From contig NZ_FPCC01000004.1 of NCBI RefSeq assembly GCF_900116875.1, positions 62,001 to 126,000 of the forward strand: a DNA stretch of 64,000 bases. The letters are read 5' to 3'. Shown here in pieces: positions 52,887-62,900 of this stretch. A model generated the notes under the pieces. The model saw nothing but the letters and a program-made list of their open reading frames with translations, was not told where the DNA came from and made no database searches. A program made the translations under genes and the position numbers. The DNA is from Butyrivibrio sp. INlla21. GTDB lineage: Bacteria; Bacillota; Clostridia; Lachnospirales; Lachnospiraceae. How positions within the stretch are numbered: position 1 is the stretch's first letter; the number at the start of each line of letters is the position of its first letter.

Positions 52887-54272
52887 TTATTTATTCTGAA
52901 GATACTCGTCGATTCCCTTTGCAGCTGCCTTACCGGCACCCATAGCAAGGATAACGGTTGCTGCACCGGTAACGGCATCACCGCCTGCAAATACGCCGGG
53001 CTTAGATGTCTGACCTGTAGCTTCTTCAGCAACGATACATTTTCTTCTGTTTACTTCAAGACCCTTTGTTGTTGAAGTGATAAGAGGATTGGGTGATGTA
53101 CCGAGTGACATGATAACAGCGTCACACTCAATCTCAAACTCAGAACCGGGAACCTCTACAGGACTTCTTCTTCCTGACTCATCGGGCTCACCAAGCTCCA
53201 TTCTGATACATGTGATGCTCTTAACCCATCCGTTCTCATCAGCGTGGATCTCAACGGGATTGCAAAGAAGATCGAAAATGATTCCCTCTTCCTTAGCATG
53301 TCCAACTTCTTCCTTACGTGCGGGAAGCTCTTCCTCACCACGACGATATACAACGTGAACCTCAGCACCGAGACGAAGAGCAGTTCTTGCAGCGTCCATA
53401 GCAACGTTACCGCCACCTACTACTACGCACTTCCTGGGTTTCATGATAGGTGTTCTTGAATTCTCGTCAAAAGCTTTCATAAGATTGCTTCTTGTAAGGA
53501 ACTCGTTAGCTGAGAATACACCCATAGCCTGCTCGCCGGGGATATTCATGAATCTGGGAAGACCTGCACCTGATCCTACGAATACAGCCTCAAAGCCTTC
53601 TTTTTCCATAAGCTCGTCAACTGTAACTGACTTACCGATAACAACGTCAGTCTCGATCTTAACGCCGAGAGCCTTAACGTTCTCAACTTCTTTCTTAACT
53701 ACAGCGTCCTTGGGAAGACGGAACTCGGGAATACCGTATACAAGTACTCCGCCGGCCTCATGAAGAGCCTCGAAAATAGTTACATCGTAACCCATCTTGG
53801 CAAGGTCGCCTGCGCATGTAAGACCTGAAGGGCCTGATCCGATAACGGCAACTTTCTTGCCTTTCTTCTCCTTAGCTCCTTCGGGCTTGATGCCCATCTC
53901 TCTTGCAGTATCTGCAACATATCTCTCAAGCTTACCGATTGAAACGGCATCGCCCTTGATTCCTCTTACGCACTGGCCTTCGCACTGGCTTTCCTGAGGA
54001 CATACACGTCCGCAGACAGCGGGAAGAGCACTTGCTTTGCTGATCTCCTGATAAGCACCCTCAACATTTCCCTTCTTAACCTGCTCGATAAAAGCGGGAA
54101 TGTTGATAGATACGGGACATCCCTGTACACATTTGGGATTGGGACAGTTAAGACATCTTAATGCCTCTTTTTCTGCCTCTTCCTTGTTATATCCAAGACA
54201 AACTTCTTTAAAATTGGTAGCACGTTCCTTGGCGTCCTGTTCGCGGACCGGAACTCTTACAAATCCATCCAT
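52887..54272 (-). CDS. nfnB: NfnB/GltA-like flavoprotein, Nfn large subunit
   Basis: A 461-residue protein of the glutamate-synthase small-subunit family. With the upstream subunit it should form the electron-bifurcating NADH-dependent reduced ferredoxin:NADP+ oxidoreductase. Two [4Fe-4S] binding regions lie near the N-terminus: CLNCPNPKCVQGCPVSI (about 38-54) and CGRVCPQESQCEGQC (about 88-103). The FAD site GSGPSGLTCAGDLAKMGYDVTIFEA and NADP site VVGGGNVAMDAARTALRLGAEVHVVYRR follow. The standard GltA role (glutamate synthesis) is less likely because no large glutamate synthase subunit is near and a NfnA-type gene precedes it. The ATG has GGAG upstream. Confidence 0.88.
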   Translation of the reverse strand: MDGFVRVPVREQDAKERATNFKEVCLGYNKEEAEKEALRCLNCPNPKCVQGCPVSINIPAFIEQVKKGNVEGAYQEISKASALPAVCGRVCPQESQCEGQCVRGIKGDAVSIGKLERYVADTAREMGIKPEGAKEKKGKKVAVIGSGPSGLTCAGDLAKMGYDVTIFEALHEAGGVLVYGIPEFRLPKDAVVKKEVENVKALGVKIETDVVIGKSVTVDELMEKEGFEAVFVGSGAGLPRFMNIPGEQAMGVFSANEFLTRSNLMKAFDENSRTPIMKPRKCVVVGGGNVAMDAARTALRLGAEVHVVYRRGEEELPARKEEVGHAKEEGIIFDLLCNPVEIHADENGWVKSITCIRMELGEPDESGRRSPVEVPGSEFEIECDAVIMSLGTSPNPLITSTTKGLEVNRRKCIVAEEATGQTSKPGVFAGGDAVTGAATVILAMGAGKAAAKGIDEYLQNK

Positions 54273-54315
54273 TTATTTAATCTCCTATATAGTAATCACG
54301 AAACATGGTATTTTC

Positions 54316-55191
54316 TTAGTTACAATTGCCGCAGCCGCCGTGGTGTGTATCACCTTCCTGAGCCTTGAGGAAAAGTCTTCCCTCCTCAGTCTTATACAGC
54401 TTCATACGGTTCATAGCCTGGTCAAAGTCAACCTTGTGTCCGTCGAACTCAGGTCCGTCAACACAAGCAAACTTAACCTGACCGTCTACTGTAAGACGGC
54501 AAGCGCCGCACATTCCCGTTCCGTCAACCATGATAGGATTCATGCTGACAATTGTAGGAATTCCGAGCTCTTCTGTAAGCTTACAAACAAATTTCATCAT
54601 GATCATAGGACCGATGGCAACGCAGTGATCGTACTTGTTGCCCTCATCCCAAAGATCCTGAAGTGCCTTTGTAACCATTCCGCTTCTTCCGTAAGAACCG
54701 TCATCTGTTGTGATATGAAGGTTACAAACCTTCTTGAATCTATCTTCAAGAATAACAAGATCTTTTGTCTTGGCACCGATGATAACGTCGCAGTCAACGC
54801 CCTGCTCCTTGAGCCATTTAGCCTGGGGATATACGGGAGCTGTTCCTACACCTCCTGCGATAAATACGATCTTCTTTTTCTTAAGCTCATCAATGCTCTC
54901 TTCGCAAAGATCTGAAGGCTTACCGAGAGGTCCGACAACATCGGCAAGAGAATCGCCTGCCTTAAGCTTGGAAAGTTTAAATGTTTCAGCTCCGATAGCC
55001 TGAACAACTATCTCGACAGTTCCCTTTTCTCTGTCGTAATCACAAATTGTCAGCGGTATTCTTTCCCCCTCTTCATCTACACGGATAATAAGAAACTGTC
55101 CGGGTAAACACGCGTCTGCTACACGCGGAGCTTCAACGATCATCTGAAAAATGTTCGTAGTAAGCTCATTAGCCTCTAAAATCTTGAACAT
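54316..55191 (-). CDS. nfnA: NfnA-like FAD/NAD-binding [2Fe-2S] subunit
   Basis: About 291 residues in the ferredoxin-NADP reductase/PyrK-like family. The FAD domain (ADACLPGQFLIIRVDEEGERIPLTICDYD) and NAD-binding domain (KIVFIAGGVGTAPVYPQAKWL) are typical. The [2Fe-2S] ligands are in DGTGMCGACRLTVDGQVKFACVDGPEF (near 220-240). A C-terminal Cys-rich tail (HHGGCGNCN) is an addition. The start at 55191 has AGGAGG six bases upstream. It precedes the NfnB gene by 43 bp, in the order seen in Nfn operons of anaerobic Firmicutes; a PyrK role is less likely because no pyrD gene is near. Confidence 0.87.
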   Translation of the reverse strand: MFKILEANELTTNIFQMIVEAPRVADACLPGQFLIIRVDEEGERIPLTICDYDREKGTVEIVVQAIGAETFKLSKLKAGDSLADVVGPLGKPSDLCEESIDELKKKKIVFIAGGVGTAPVYPQAKWLKEQGVDCDVIIGAKTKDLVILEDRFKKVCNLHITTDDGSYGRSGMVTKALQDLWDEGNKYDHCVAIGPMIMMKFVCKLTEELGIPTIVSMNPIMVDGTGMCGACRLTVDGQVKFACVDGPEFDGHKVDFDQAMNRMKLYKTEEGRLFLKAQEGDTHHGGCGNCN

Positions 55192-55243
55192 AGTCATCCT
55201 CCTACTAGATATAAAAATAAATATTTTAAAGCCAAATAGCTTC

Positions 55244-56695
55244 TTATCGATTGGAAATAGTTATAAGTATATATTTACCGCCGGAATCATATCCCAGTCT
55301 GTTTACGGTGCCGTCATGTGTGTTGACTGCATATATTCTTCCCGAAGGATTTCTGGAACCGTCATTACCGACACGTATCTCATCGATGACATAATACTCA
55401 CCGGCGCCTTCCACTTCAATCTCGGAGCGATACACATACTCATTGTGTCCGGGTACACCTATTTCCTTACCCGTTTCGTCGAGAAGATAATTAAGTCTTA
55501 CAAGTGTACTTACCACACTGTTTACAGCCTGCTCCTTGGTCACAAGTCTGGCAAAAACAAGGTGATAGTCTCTTTCCACTATCTCGCTGCAAAGACCTTC
55601 GTTGTTATAGGCAATAAACTTAAAGTGCGAAGTACCAACCGGCATCGATATCGGTGAAATATACTGCTTGGAATCCATTGTCGGGTCCGATCCGTCCGTC
55701 GTATAAAAAATCGAAGTTCCGGGTTCGGTAACGGCAACAATCATAGTGTTCTGGCTATACTCTCCGCTTGCCTCCATTATAATGGGCTCATCGGGAGTTC
55801 CTGCCTCAATGGTATAAGTATTTTCGGCAACTGCACTTAAGAATCCATATTTGTTTACGGAAACCGCCTTTATCTTATATTCGCCTTCTGCGTCAAGCAC
55901 GATCTCTTTTTCATAAGGGATACCGCTGTTGTCGGGATTATCACCGTTTACAGTGTAGTATACCTTAACTTCATCATCAGGCGCTCCCTTGGAAACAGTT
56001 ACTGTGATACTGTCCTCATATGTATCCCCTTCGGGACTCATAACGGGCGTCGGAGGAATATATTTCTCCTTAAGCCCCTTGGCTATTTCATTCTCATCGT
56101 TACTCAAAAGCTCAACTATCTTGTCGTAATCGCCGTTTTCCTTATATATAGAGATAATGCCTTCATATGCATTGGTTACCTTCTCATCGGAAAAACGATC
56201 TGAGTTTGTTATAAGACAAAGTGTCTCGGCTGCCTTATCGGGATCACCCGCTTCCAGATAATAATCTGAAAGTCTGAATATGATCTCGGTGCTCTCGGGA
56301 TTATCTTTATTACCCTCAACCAGATACTCGATAGCCTTATCAAGATCTCCCGAATTTCTTGAAGACTCTGCGATACTAAGATAATAAAGAGGCGTTTTGT
56401 TGTGAAAAGCCAATAATAATGTCACAACAATCACTATGATGATAATAGTAGCAGAAAATAATAAAATTGTCGTGCTTTTTTTCTTTAACGCGCTAAAAAA
56501 TTCCTTTCGCTTTTGAATACGCAAGGCTTTTAGCTTAGCTTCCTTATTCAGTTCATCGGCAACTCCCGAAAGTGTGGCATTTATCTCATTTTCAACCTCC
56601 GGATCGAAATCCGGAACGAAATTGATCTCTTTGCCGCATTCGTCACAATACATGTGCCCTTCGGGAATTTCTTTACCGCAAACGGGACATATCAT
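55244..56695 (-). CDS. Zinc-ribbon membrane protein with TPR and chitobiase-C-like domains
   Basis: A 483-residue protein. The N-terminus is a zinc ribbon (CPVCGKEIPEGHMYCDECGKE); a transmembrane helix follows (TTILLFSATIIIIVIVVTLLLAF, about 80-102). The outer part carries TPR-like helices (about 108-200: YYLSIAESSRNSGDLDKAIEYL, YLEAGDPDKAAETL, YKENGDYDKIVELL), then two repeated beta units of the chitobiase/beta-hexosaminidase C-terminal (CHB_HEX_C) type: PEGDTYEDSITVTVSKGAPDDEVKVYYTVNGDNPD and EASGEYSQNTMIVAVTEPGTSIFYTTDGSDPT. A final domain contains YAVNTHDGTVNRLGY. No enzymatic motif. Role unknown. ATG at 56695 has GAGG nine bases upstream. Confidence 0.8.
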   Translation of the reverse strand: MICPVCGKEIPEGHMYCDECGKEINFVPDFDPEVENEINATLSGVADELNKEAKLKALRIQKRKEFFSALKKKSTTILLFSATIIIIVIVVTLLLAFHNKTPLYYLSIAESSRNSGDLDKAIEYLVEGNKDNPESTEIIFRLSDYYLEAGDPDKAAETLCLITNSDRFSDEKVTNAYEGIISIYKENGDYDKIVELLSNDENEIAKGLKEKYIPPTPVMSPEGDTYEDSITVTVSKGAPDDEVKVYYTVNGDNPDNSGIPYEKEIVLDAEGEYKIKAVSVNKYGFLSAVAENTYTIEAGTPDEPIIMEASGEYSQNTMIVAVTEPGTSIFYTTDGSDPTMDSKQYISPISMPVGTSHFKFIAYNNEGLCSEIVERDYHLVFARLVTKEQAVNSVVSTLVRLNYLLDETGKEIGVPGHNEYVYRSEIEVEGAGEYYVIDEIRVGNDGSRNPSGRIYAVNTHDGTVNRLGYDSGGKYILITISNR

Positions 56696-56706
56696 TAAGA
56701 TCAACC

Positions 56707-57570
56707 TCAAATAGAATTATGCATAAGTGCCGCTTCATAACAATTGTTCATAAGCATCGCGATGGTCATGGGACCTACACCGCCGGGTACCGGAGTGATC
56801 GCACTTGCAATCTGTGAAACTTCATCGTAAAGGACATCGCCGCAGAGCTTTCCGTCTGCGCCTCTGTTAATTCCGACATCAATAACAACCGCGCCCTCTT
56901 TGACATGCTCTGCAGTGATCATGCCGGCTTTTCCTACAGCCGCTATAAGAATATCCGCTCTCTTGCAAACATCCTTAAGATCTTTGGTTCTTGAATGTGC
57001 GATCGTAACTGTCGCATTTTCTCTGAGCATCAAAAGAGCCATAGGCTTACCTACAATATTGGATCTTCCGACGATAACGCACTCTTTACCGGCGATATCT
57101 ATTTTTCCGTCGCAACCTCTTTTAAGAAGCTGGATAACTCCTGCGGGTGTACATGATACAAAGCCCTGCTCACCGATGCAAAGAGCCCCGACATTCATCG
57201 GATGGAATCCGTCTACGTCCTTATCGGGAGATATCGCATCAATAACAGTCTTTTCATCAATCTGCTTAGGAAGCGGCATCTGCACAAGAATACCGTCTAC
57301 ATCCTTTCTGTTATTAAGCTCATAGATGAGCTTAAGGAGCTCTTCCTGAGTTGTATCTGCCGGAAGCTCATAGGATAAAGACTTATATCCGATATACTCG
57401 CAAGCTTTCTTTTTATTCCTTACATAAACCTGCGAAGCGGGATCCTCTCCGACAAGGATAACGGCAAGAGTTACCTCTATACCCTTTTCCTTTAAAAGAG
57501 CTGTCTTTTCCTTAAGTTCGTCCTTAATATTCTGTGAAATTGCTTTTCCGTCAATAATCTGTGCGCTCAT
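56707..57570 (-). CDS. folD: Bifunctional methylene-THF dehydrogenase / methenyl-THF cyclohydrolase
   Basis: A 287-residue enzyme that interconverts 5,10-methylene-, 5,10-methenyl- and 10-formyl-tetrahydrofolate, using NADP(H) in most bacteria. Motifs are clear: LVGEDPASQVYVRNKKKACEYIGYKS (catalytic Lys), GILVQMPLPKQID, PDKDVDGFHPMNVG and CTPAGVIQLLKR, with a Rossmann site VIVGRSNIVGKPMALLML. With fhs it completes the C1 branch. It follows fhs by 61 bp and precedes the zinc-ribbon membrane gene by 11 bp. The start ATG has AGGAG. Confidence 0.98.
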   Translation of the reverse strand: MSAQIIDGKAISQNIKDELKEKTALLKEKGIEVTLAVILVGEDPASQVYVRNKKKACEYIGYKSLSYELPADTTQEELLKLIYELNNRKDVDGILVQMPLPKQIDEKTVIDAISPDKDVDGFHPMNVGALCIGEQGFVSCTPAGVIQLLKRGCDGKIDIAGKECVIVGRSNIVGKPMALLMLRENATVTIAHSRTKDLKDVCKRADILIAAVGKAGMITAEHVKEGAVVIDVGINRGADGKLCGDVLYDEVSQIASAITPVPGGVGPMTIAMLMNNCYEAALMHNSI

Positions 57571-57631
57571 CGTGTCTCCTGTTTTGTAGAAAGATTTTTG
57601 TAAATATTATATGCGAAATCCGCATTAACTC

Positions 57632-59308
57632 TTAGAACAATCCTGTGATCTTGCCCGTCTCATCGACATCAATGTCGTAAGCTGCAGGATGCTTGGGAAG
57701 TCCGGGCATTGTCATGATCGCACCTGTAAGTGCAACGACAAAGCCTGCTCCGGCTGAAACATAAGCTTCTCTTACTGTGATGTTATAACCTGTAGGTCTA
57801 CCGAGCATTGCGGGATCATCCGAAAGAGAATACTGTGTTTTTGCCATGCATACAGGAAGATTTCCGAATCCCATCTCCTCAATCTTGGCAAGCTGCTTGG
57901 ACGCAGCAGGTGTATATGTAACGCCATCAGCGCCGTAAATCTCGGTAGAGATAGTATTGATCTTATCCTTAAGTGAAAGCTCATCCTTATAGATAGGTGC
58001 ATAGTTAGAAGGCTTGTTCTTGATGCTCTCGACAACTTTCATTGCAAGATCCTGTCCGCCTTCTCCGCCTTTTTCCCAAACCTCTGAAAGAGCGAAGTTA
58101 CAACCTCTCTCCTCGCAGAACTTCTTGACGAACTCTGTCTCTGCTTCTGTATCAGTAAGGAATGAGTTAAGAGTTACAACAACGGGAACTCCGTATTTCT
58201 GGATGTTCTCTATGTGTTTCTCAAGATTAACTATTCCCTTCTTAAGAGCTTCAAGATTCTCTGTTCCAAGCTCAGCCTTGGGGATTCCGCCGTTATACTT
58301 AAGCGCTCTGATAGTTGCAACAAGAACAACCGCATCAGGCTTAAGTCCCGCGATCCTGCACTTGATATCAAGGAACTTCTCTGCACCGAGATCGGCACCG
58401 AAGCCTGCCTCCGTTACAGTATAATCTGCTATCTTAAGTGCTGTCTTTGTAGCTCTTACGGAGTTACATCCGTGAGCGATATTTGCAAAAGGACCACCAT
58501 GTACGATTACAGGTGTGTGCTCAAGTGTCTGCACAAGATTGGGTTTAAGAGCATCCTTAAGAAGTGCGGCCATAGCGCCGACTGCCTGAAGGTCACCTGC
58601 GGTAACGGGTTCTCCCGCAAAGTTATATGCAACAATGATCCTGGAAAGTCTGTCCTTAAGATCGTTAAGATCGCTTGCGAGACAAAGAATTGCCATTATC
58701 TCGGAAGCAACCGTAATAACAAAGTGATCTTCTCTGGGAACACCGTCAGTCTTGGCTCCAAGACCTACAACGATATTTCGAAGAGCTCTGTCATTCATAT
58801 CCTCGGCTCTTTTCCATATGATCTGTCTTGTATCGATCTGCAGTTCATTACCCTGCTGGATATGATTGTCCAAAATAGCCGCAAGCAGGTTGTTTGCGGA
58901 TGTAATGGCATGGAAATCACCTGTAAAATGAAGGTTGAGATCTTCCATCGGAACTACCTGTGCGTATCCGCCGCCGGCCGCTCCGCCCTTTATTCCGAAG
59001 CAAGGTCCGAGTGAAGGCTCTCTAAGAGCTATAACTGTCTTGTATCCAAGTCTTCTGAGTGCATCTCCGAGTCCAACACTTGTGGTTGTCTTTCCTTCTC
59101 CCGCGGGAGTAGGATTGATGGCTGTTACAAGGATAAGTTTTCCTTCCTTGTTACTTTGTACCTTTCTAAGATACTCCTCTGTAAGCTTAGCCTTGTGCTT
59201 ACCGTAGAATTCAAGATCGTCCTCTTCAATCCCGATTCCTTCCGCTACATCTCTGATGTGTAGCATCTTTGCTTCCTGTGCGATTTCAATGTCACTTTTA
59301 AAAGCCAT
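57632..59308 (-). CDS. fhs: Formate-tetrahydrofolate ligase
   Basis: This enzyme makes 10-formyl-THF from formate, THF and ATP, supplying C1 units in anaerobes. It has 558 residues. The P-loop reads [20 protein letters not shown] (near residue 66), preceded by [10 protein letters not shown], and the family phrases [38 protein letters not shown] and [18 protein letters not shown] are intact. The ATG follows the ftsK stop directly; its AGGAGG site lies in the last ftsK codons, so the two are translationally linked. Confidence 0.99.
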   Translation of the reverse strand: MAFKSDIEIAQEAKMLHIRDVAEGIGIEEDDLEFYGKHKAKLTEEYLRKVQSNKEGKLILVTAINPTPAGEGKTTTSVGLGDALRRLGYKTVIALREPSLGPCFGIKGGAAGGGYAQVVPMEDLNLHFTGDFHAITSANNLLAAILDNHIQQGNELQIDTRQIIWKRAEDMNDRALRNIVVGLGAKTDGVPREDHFVITVASEIMAILCLASDLNDLKDRLSRIIVAYNFAGEPVTAGDLQAVGAMAALLKDALKPNLVQTLEHTPVIVHGGPFANIAHGCNSVRATKTALKIADYTVTEAGFGADLGAEKFLDIKCRIAGLKPDAVVLVATIRALKYNGGIPKAELGTENLEALKKGIVNLEKHIENIQKYGVPVVVTLNSFLTDTEAETEFVKKFCEERGCNFALSEVWEKGGEGGQDLAMKVVESIKNKPSNYAPIYKDELSLKDKINTISTEIYGADGVTYTPAASKQLAKIEEMGFGNLPVCMAKTQYSLSDDPAMLGRPTGYNITVREAYVSAGAGFVVALTGAIMTMPGLPKHPAAYDIDVDETGKITGLF

Positions 59309-62116
59309 TTATTCTCCTCCTACATACCTATCAAACTCAGCTTTGGTCATTAGTACCTTTCTGGGTTTAGTACCTTCTTCATCGCCGACCACCCCGGCTT
59401 CACATAACTGATCCATAATCCTTGCGGCTCTGTTAAAGCCGATCTTGAATACTCTCTGGAGCATTCCTATGGACGCTTTTTCTTTTTCTATGATAATCTC
59501 TCCGGCTTGTACAAAATACTCATCTCTGTCCGAATCTCCACCTGTGGAAGCACCGCTACTTCCGCCGGACTGACTCTGGTAATTTGCAAGCTGTTCTTCA
59601 ACACCTTCGCCGTAGCTTGATTGTATATCCTGATTTCTTATGAAATCCGTAACCGCCTGAACTTCCTTGTCGGAAACAAACGCTCCTTGAATTCTGGCAG
59701 GTTTCGTATAGCCCTGAGGATAGAATAACATATCTCCTTTACCAAGGAGCTTCTCGGCACCGTTGATATCGAGAATAGTTCTCGAATCAACACCGCTCGA
59801 TACCGCAAACGCAACTCGGCTGGGCATGTTCGCCTTGATAAGACCCGTGATGACATCGACGGAAGGTCTCTGAGTAGCAATAATAAGATGAATACCCGCA
59901 GCTCTCGCAAGCTGTGTAAGTCTACAGATAGCATCCTCAACCTCGTTGGCGGATACCATCATAAGGTCTGCAAGCTCATCTACAATAACCACGATCTGAG
60001 GCATAACGCTCATTTCGGGATCGCTGCTCTTCTCAGCAAGCTTATTATATCCCTTGAGGTCACGAACACCCGCATCGGCAAACTTCTTATATCTGTTAGT
60101 CATCTCCGCAACCGCCCAGTTAAGAGCTGCAGCGGCTTTCTTGGGATCCGTCACAACGGGGATCATAAGGTGCGGGATTCCGTTGTAAACACTAAGCTCA
60201 ACGATCTTGGGATCGATCATGATCATCTGCACTTCTTCAGGCTTAGCCTTGTAAATAAGGCTCATGATGATCGTATTTATACATACCGATTTACCCGATC
60301 CGGTAGCGCCCGCAATAAGAAGGTGTGGCATCTTGGCTATATCGGTAACAACCGTCTTACCTGCGATATCTTTACCAACCGCAAAAGCAAGCTTGGATGA
60401 AAAGTCCTTAAACTCTCTTGATTCAAAGAGATCTCTTAAGGCAACGGCTTGATTTTCTCTGTTAGGAACCTCGATTCCCACAGCTGCCTTGCCCGGAATG
60501 GGAGCTTCTATTCTGATATCTCTTGCGGCCAGATTCATCTTAATATCATCCGCAAGTCCGACAATCTTATTAACTCTTACACCTGCCTCAGGCTGAAGCT
60601 CAAATCTTGTGACAGAAGGTCCCTGGCTTATATCGGTAACGGTAACGTTAACTCCAAAGGTCTTGAGAGTCTCCTGCAATTTAAGCGCAGTCTCTTTAAG
60701 CTGCCTTGCAGAATCCGAATTCTTGTTTCTTGTACCCTTTTCCAAAAGAGAAAGCGGCGGAAATACATACTTCTTGGGCATAGCCTTCTTGTGCTGCTCA
60801 ATCTCTTTTTCCATACCGACATTAACCGTATGAGGACCCGGGCCGTCAGGCACATGGGTGCTTGTAGGCATTGAAGCCGATGACGTTATCTTAGAAGAAG
60901 CACCGGGGCTTCTTGATATATGATCCTGAGCATGTATTGCATATTCGCCGTTCATTCCGTTTCCAAGGTTCTCCGCATGAATAGGAACATCCGGAAGAAT
61001 ATCATCTTCCATGGGAGCTTCCTTAGCCGCTGTGGCAACAAGCTTACCTTTAGTCGAAGGCTTAATATCATGTATTTCATCACGTGCTTCGTCTTCGGGC
61101 TCGTAGTCGTCATAACCCATTCCGTGGATCTTGATGCCTGTTTTAAAGGCTCTTTGTCCGTCGGGCTCAACATCAGTCTCTATCTCATGTTTCTTAAGTA
61201 CGATCTCATGTATGTCATCGTGGAACTCATCTTCATCGGGAATAAAGATATTCTTCTTATCATCCGTGTCGGCGCCATGAATACGGATCTCACTCATATC
61301 ATCCGCTTCTTCATCTTCCTTGGAAAGCTGCGTATCGATCATAACACCGCGCACATTCTTTTCCATGCGAAGGATCTTCTCATCCTCTTTTTGCTCAATG
61401 GCAAGACGTCTGTCTTCCTCAATCTGAGCACGTCTTTGTTCAATCCTCTCTCTGCGCTCTCTTGAGTATTCTCTGTAGTTGGCGGCGTCTTCCTTGGTCT
61501 TTTCGATGATCTTGCGACCACCCTTCTTGATACCGCCCACAAAAGACTGCTCGGTAAAGATAACAACGCTTGCTATACCGATCAAAAGCAGCAAAAGAGC
61601 CGTTCCGGCAAGCGATAAATACTTATATGAAAGATATGCAAGTGAGCCTGCGAAGAATCCTCCTCCGTTGTGCGCTCTTCTTGCTTCGTTGAAAACATAT
61701 GAAATGCTGTAAGACTCGGTTCCCTGCGGTCTTCCGGTGAAAAGCTCCAATATCATACCTAAAATGATAAAAAGAACGATCCCGGAAACTATCTTTCTTG
61801 TAGAAGCGCTGGATCCGAAGTTGGCAACGCCTATAACCACGCAAAACAGCGCAAGTAAAGGCGCAAGATAAGCCGTGAAACCGAATAAGCCGAACAATAC
61901 TCCGCTTATGGTGTTTCCTATGCTTCCGCAGATACCGAAATTACACAAAAAAAGGAAAATGGTAAGAGCTACCATTGCAATGACAATAAGCTCGCTTCTT
62001 AAGGAATAGTCAACTTCCTCACTAATATGACGCTGAGTGGTCCTTGAACCGCTCCTTGATGACGAGCTGTTGGATGATTTTCTTGTCTGTTTTCTCCCCT
62101 TGTTACTCTGTGACAT
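59309..62116 (-). CDS. FtsK/SpoIIIE DNA translocase
   Basis: A 935-residue septal DNA pump that moves chromosome arms during division. There are four N-terminal transmembrane helices (about 42-190), a long charged linker of about 270 residues with DDI/EIHG-like repeats (three HGxD/IHD-type phrases: [25 protein letters not shown]), the motor with Walker [13 protein letters not shown] (near 605) and Walker [14 protein letters not shown], and a gamma winged helix at the end ([31 protein letters not shown]). The start ATG has AAGGGG upstream. Confidence 0.97.
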   Translation of the reverse strand: MSQSNKGRKQTRKSSNSSSSRSGSRTTQRHISEEVDYSLRSELIVIAMVALTIFLFLCNFGICGSIGNTISGVLFGLFGFTAYLAPLLALFCVVIGVANFGSSASTRKIVSGIVLFIILGMILELFTGRPQGTESYSISYVFNEARRAHNGGGFFAGSLAYLSYKYLSLAGTALLLLLIGIASVVIFTEQSFVGGIKKGGRKIIEKTKEDAANYREYSRERRERIEQRRAQIEEDRRLAIEQKEDEKILRMEKNVRGVMIDTQLSKEDEEADDMSEIRIHGADTDDKKNIFIPDEDEFHDDIHEIVLKKHEIETDVEPDGQRAFKTGIKIHGMGYDDYEPEDEARDEIHDIKPSTKGKLVATAAKEAPMEDDILPDVPIHAENLGNGMNGEYAIHAQDHISRSPGASSKITSSASMPTSTHVPDGPGPHTVNVGMEKEIEQHKKAMPKKYVFPPLSLLEKGTRNKNSDSARQLKETALKLQETLKTFGVNVTVTDISQGPSVTRFELQPEAGVRVNKIVGLADDIKMNLAARDIRIEAPIPGKAAVGIEVPNRENQAVALRDLFESREFKDFSSKLAFAVGKDIAGKTVVTDIAKMPHLLIAGATGSGKSVCINTIIMSLIYKAKPEEVQMIMIDPKIVELSVYNGIPHLMIPVVTDPKKAAAALNWAVAEMTNRYKKFADAGVRDLKGYNKLAEKSSDPEMSVMPQIVVIVDELADLMMVSANEVEDAICRLTQLARAAGIHLIIATQRPSVDVITGLIKANMPSRVAFAVSSGVDSRTILDINGAEKLLGKGDMLFYPQGYTKPARIQGAFVSDKEVQAVTDFIRNQDIQSSYGEGVEEQLANYQSQSGGSSGASTGGDSDRDEYFVQAGEIIIEKEKASIGMLQRVFKIGFNRAARIMDQLCEAGVVGDEEGTKPRKVLMTKAEFDRYVGGE

Positions 62117-62150
62117 GTTATCCCCTTATTTCTTTACAAAATCTCTATTA

Positions 62151-62159
62151 GTATACCAT
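62151..62159 (-). promoter_or_regulatory. Extended -10 promoter of ftsK
   Basis: TGG followed by TATACT (62151-62156) on the minus strand. The ftsK start is 35 bp downstream; no clear -35 is present. Confidence 0.5.
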
Positions 62160-62173
62160 TTTTAGCACCCTTA

Positions 62174-62182
62174 TGCTATACT
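62174..62182 (+). promoter_or_regulatory. Extended -10 promoter of the orphan plus-strand gene
   Basis: TGC followed by TATACT (62177-62182) on the plus strand, lying back to back with the ftsK promoter. About 37 bp to the ATG. Confidence 0.55.
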
Positions 62183-62218
62183 TACGTTACTGTAGATTTA
62201 GAAAAAAAGGAGATCACA

Positions 62219-62788
62219 ATGGAATTCAAGCAGGAATTAGAAACCGGCACCTTTAAGATGATCGGATCAAACGAAACAACATTAAAAATTAAAGAGGTTG
62301 CCGAGAAATGCAGGCTTGTACGCTCGGATTCGGGAGTAAGAGTTGAACTTGCTTATACAGGACCCAGCGCCAGCAAATATATGCAGTATGTAGAAAAGCA
62401 CAAGGATGAGCTTACAAAGTTCCTCTTAAACCCTGATGAAGCAGATCTTTACGAGTGGCTTGAGACTTCTCATCAGGATGAGAACACACTTAAGAAGCAT
62501 GAAAAAGAAAAACTTATACTCTATGTCAACTTCGATCCCACGACACGTATGATGCTTACAGGTATCGCAGATGACAATGTTACACTCAAGCTCGGTTCAC
62601 CTCTTATGCAGGTTAACATTGACGAGCTCGACAGAGATCAGTTCAAGCTCAAAATCTACAATATGCTTCTTCTAGCAGATGAAATTGCCGTAATGATGGG
62701 CAATTCCGATCTTCGAAAGATGACAAATATTCAGATAGTCAAGTCATATCTTACAGAGATCTATGACAAGTATCATGAGAATATCTGA
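62219..62788 (+). CDS. Hypothetical cytoplasmic protein (unrecognised)
   Basis: A 189-residue, soluble-looking, charged protein. It has an N-terminal strand-rich half (FKMIGSNETTLKIKEVAEKCRLVRSDSGVRVELAYTG) and a helical C-terminal half, with no signal peptide or recognised motif. The ATG has AAAGGAG seven bases upstream. It is transcribed divergently from ftsK from an overlapping extended -10 region and ends before a strong hairpin shared with the chemotaxis gene on its right. I cannot assign it; possibly a lineage-specific regulator. Confidence 0.75.
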   Translation: MEFKQELETGTFKMIGSNETTLKIKEVAEKCRLVRSDSGVRVELAYTGPSASKYMQYVEKHKDELTKFLLNPDEADLYEWLETSHQDENTLKKHEKEKLILYVNFDPTTRMMLTGIADDNVTLKLGSPLMQVNIDELDRDQFKLKIYNMLLLADEIAVMMGNSDLRKMTNIQIVKSYLTEIYDKYHENI

Positions 62789-62828
62789 TAATACTATATA
62801 AGACAGTTTATATGATCCAATTAAAAAC

Positions 62829-62858
62829 GGCATCGCCTTGAACCCTCAAGACGATGCC
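62829..62858. terminator. Bidirectional terminator between the orphan gene and the chemotaxis gene
   Basis: Outer arms GGCATCG/CGATGCC and inner arms CTTGA/TCAAG form a 12-bp stem with an ACCC loop. A U-rich tail is present on both strands (TATTTTTG on plus, TTTTTAA on minus), so it can serve the converging genes. Confidence 0.93.
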
Positions 62859-62900
62859 AATATTTTTGTCTTTTTTACTACCGGATAATACTGATTGGTA

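Noticed and set aside
52887..54272. Plain glutamate synthase small subunit
   Set aside because: No large glutamate synthase subunit is nearby and a NfnA-type gene directly precedes it; the family match alone does not separate the two roles.
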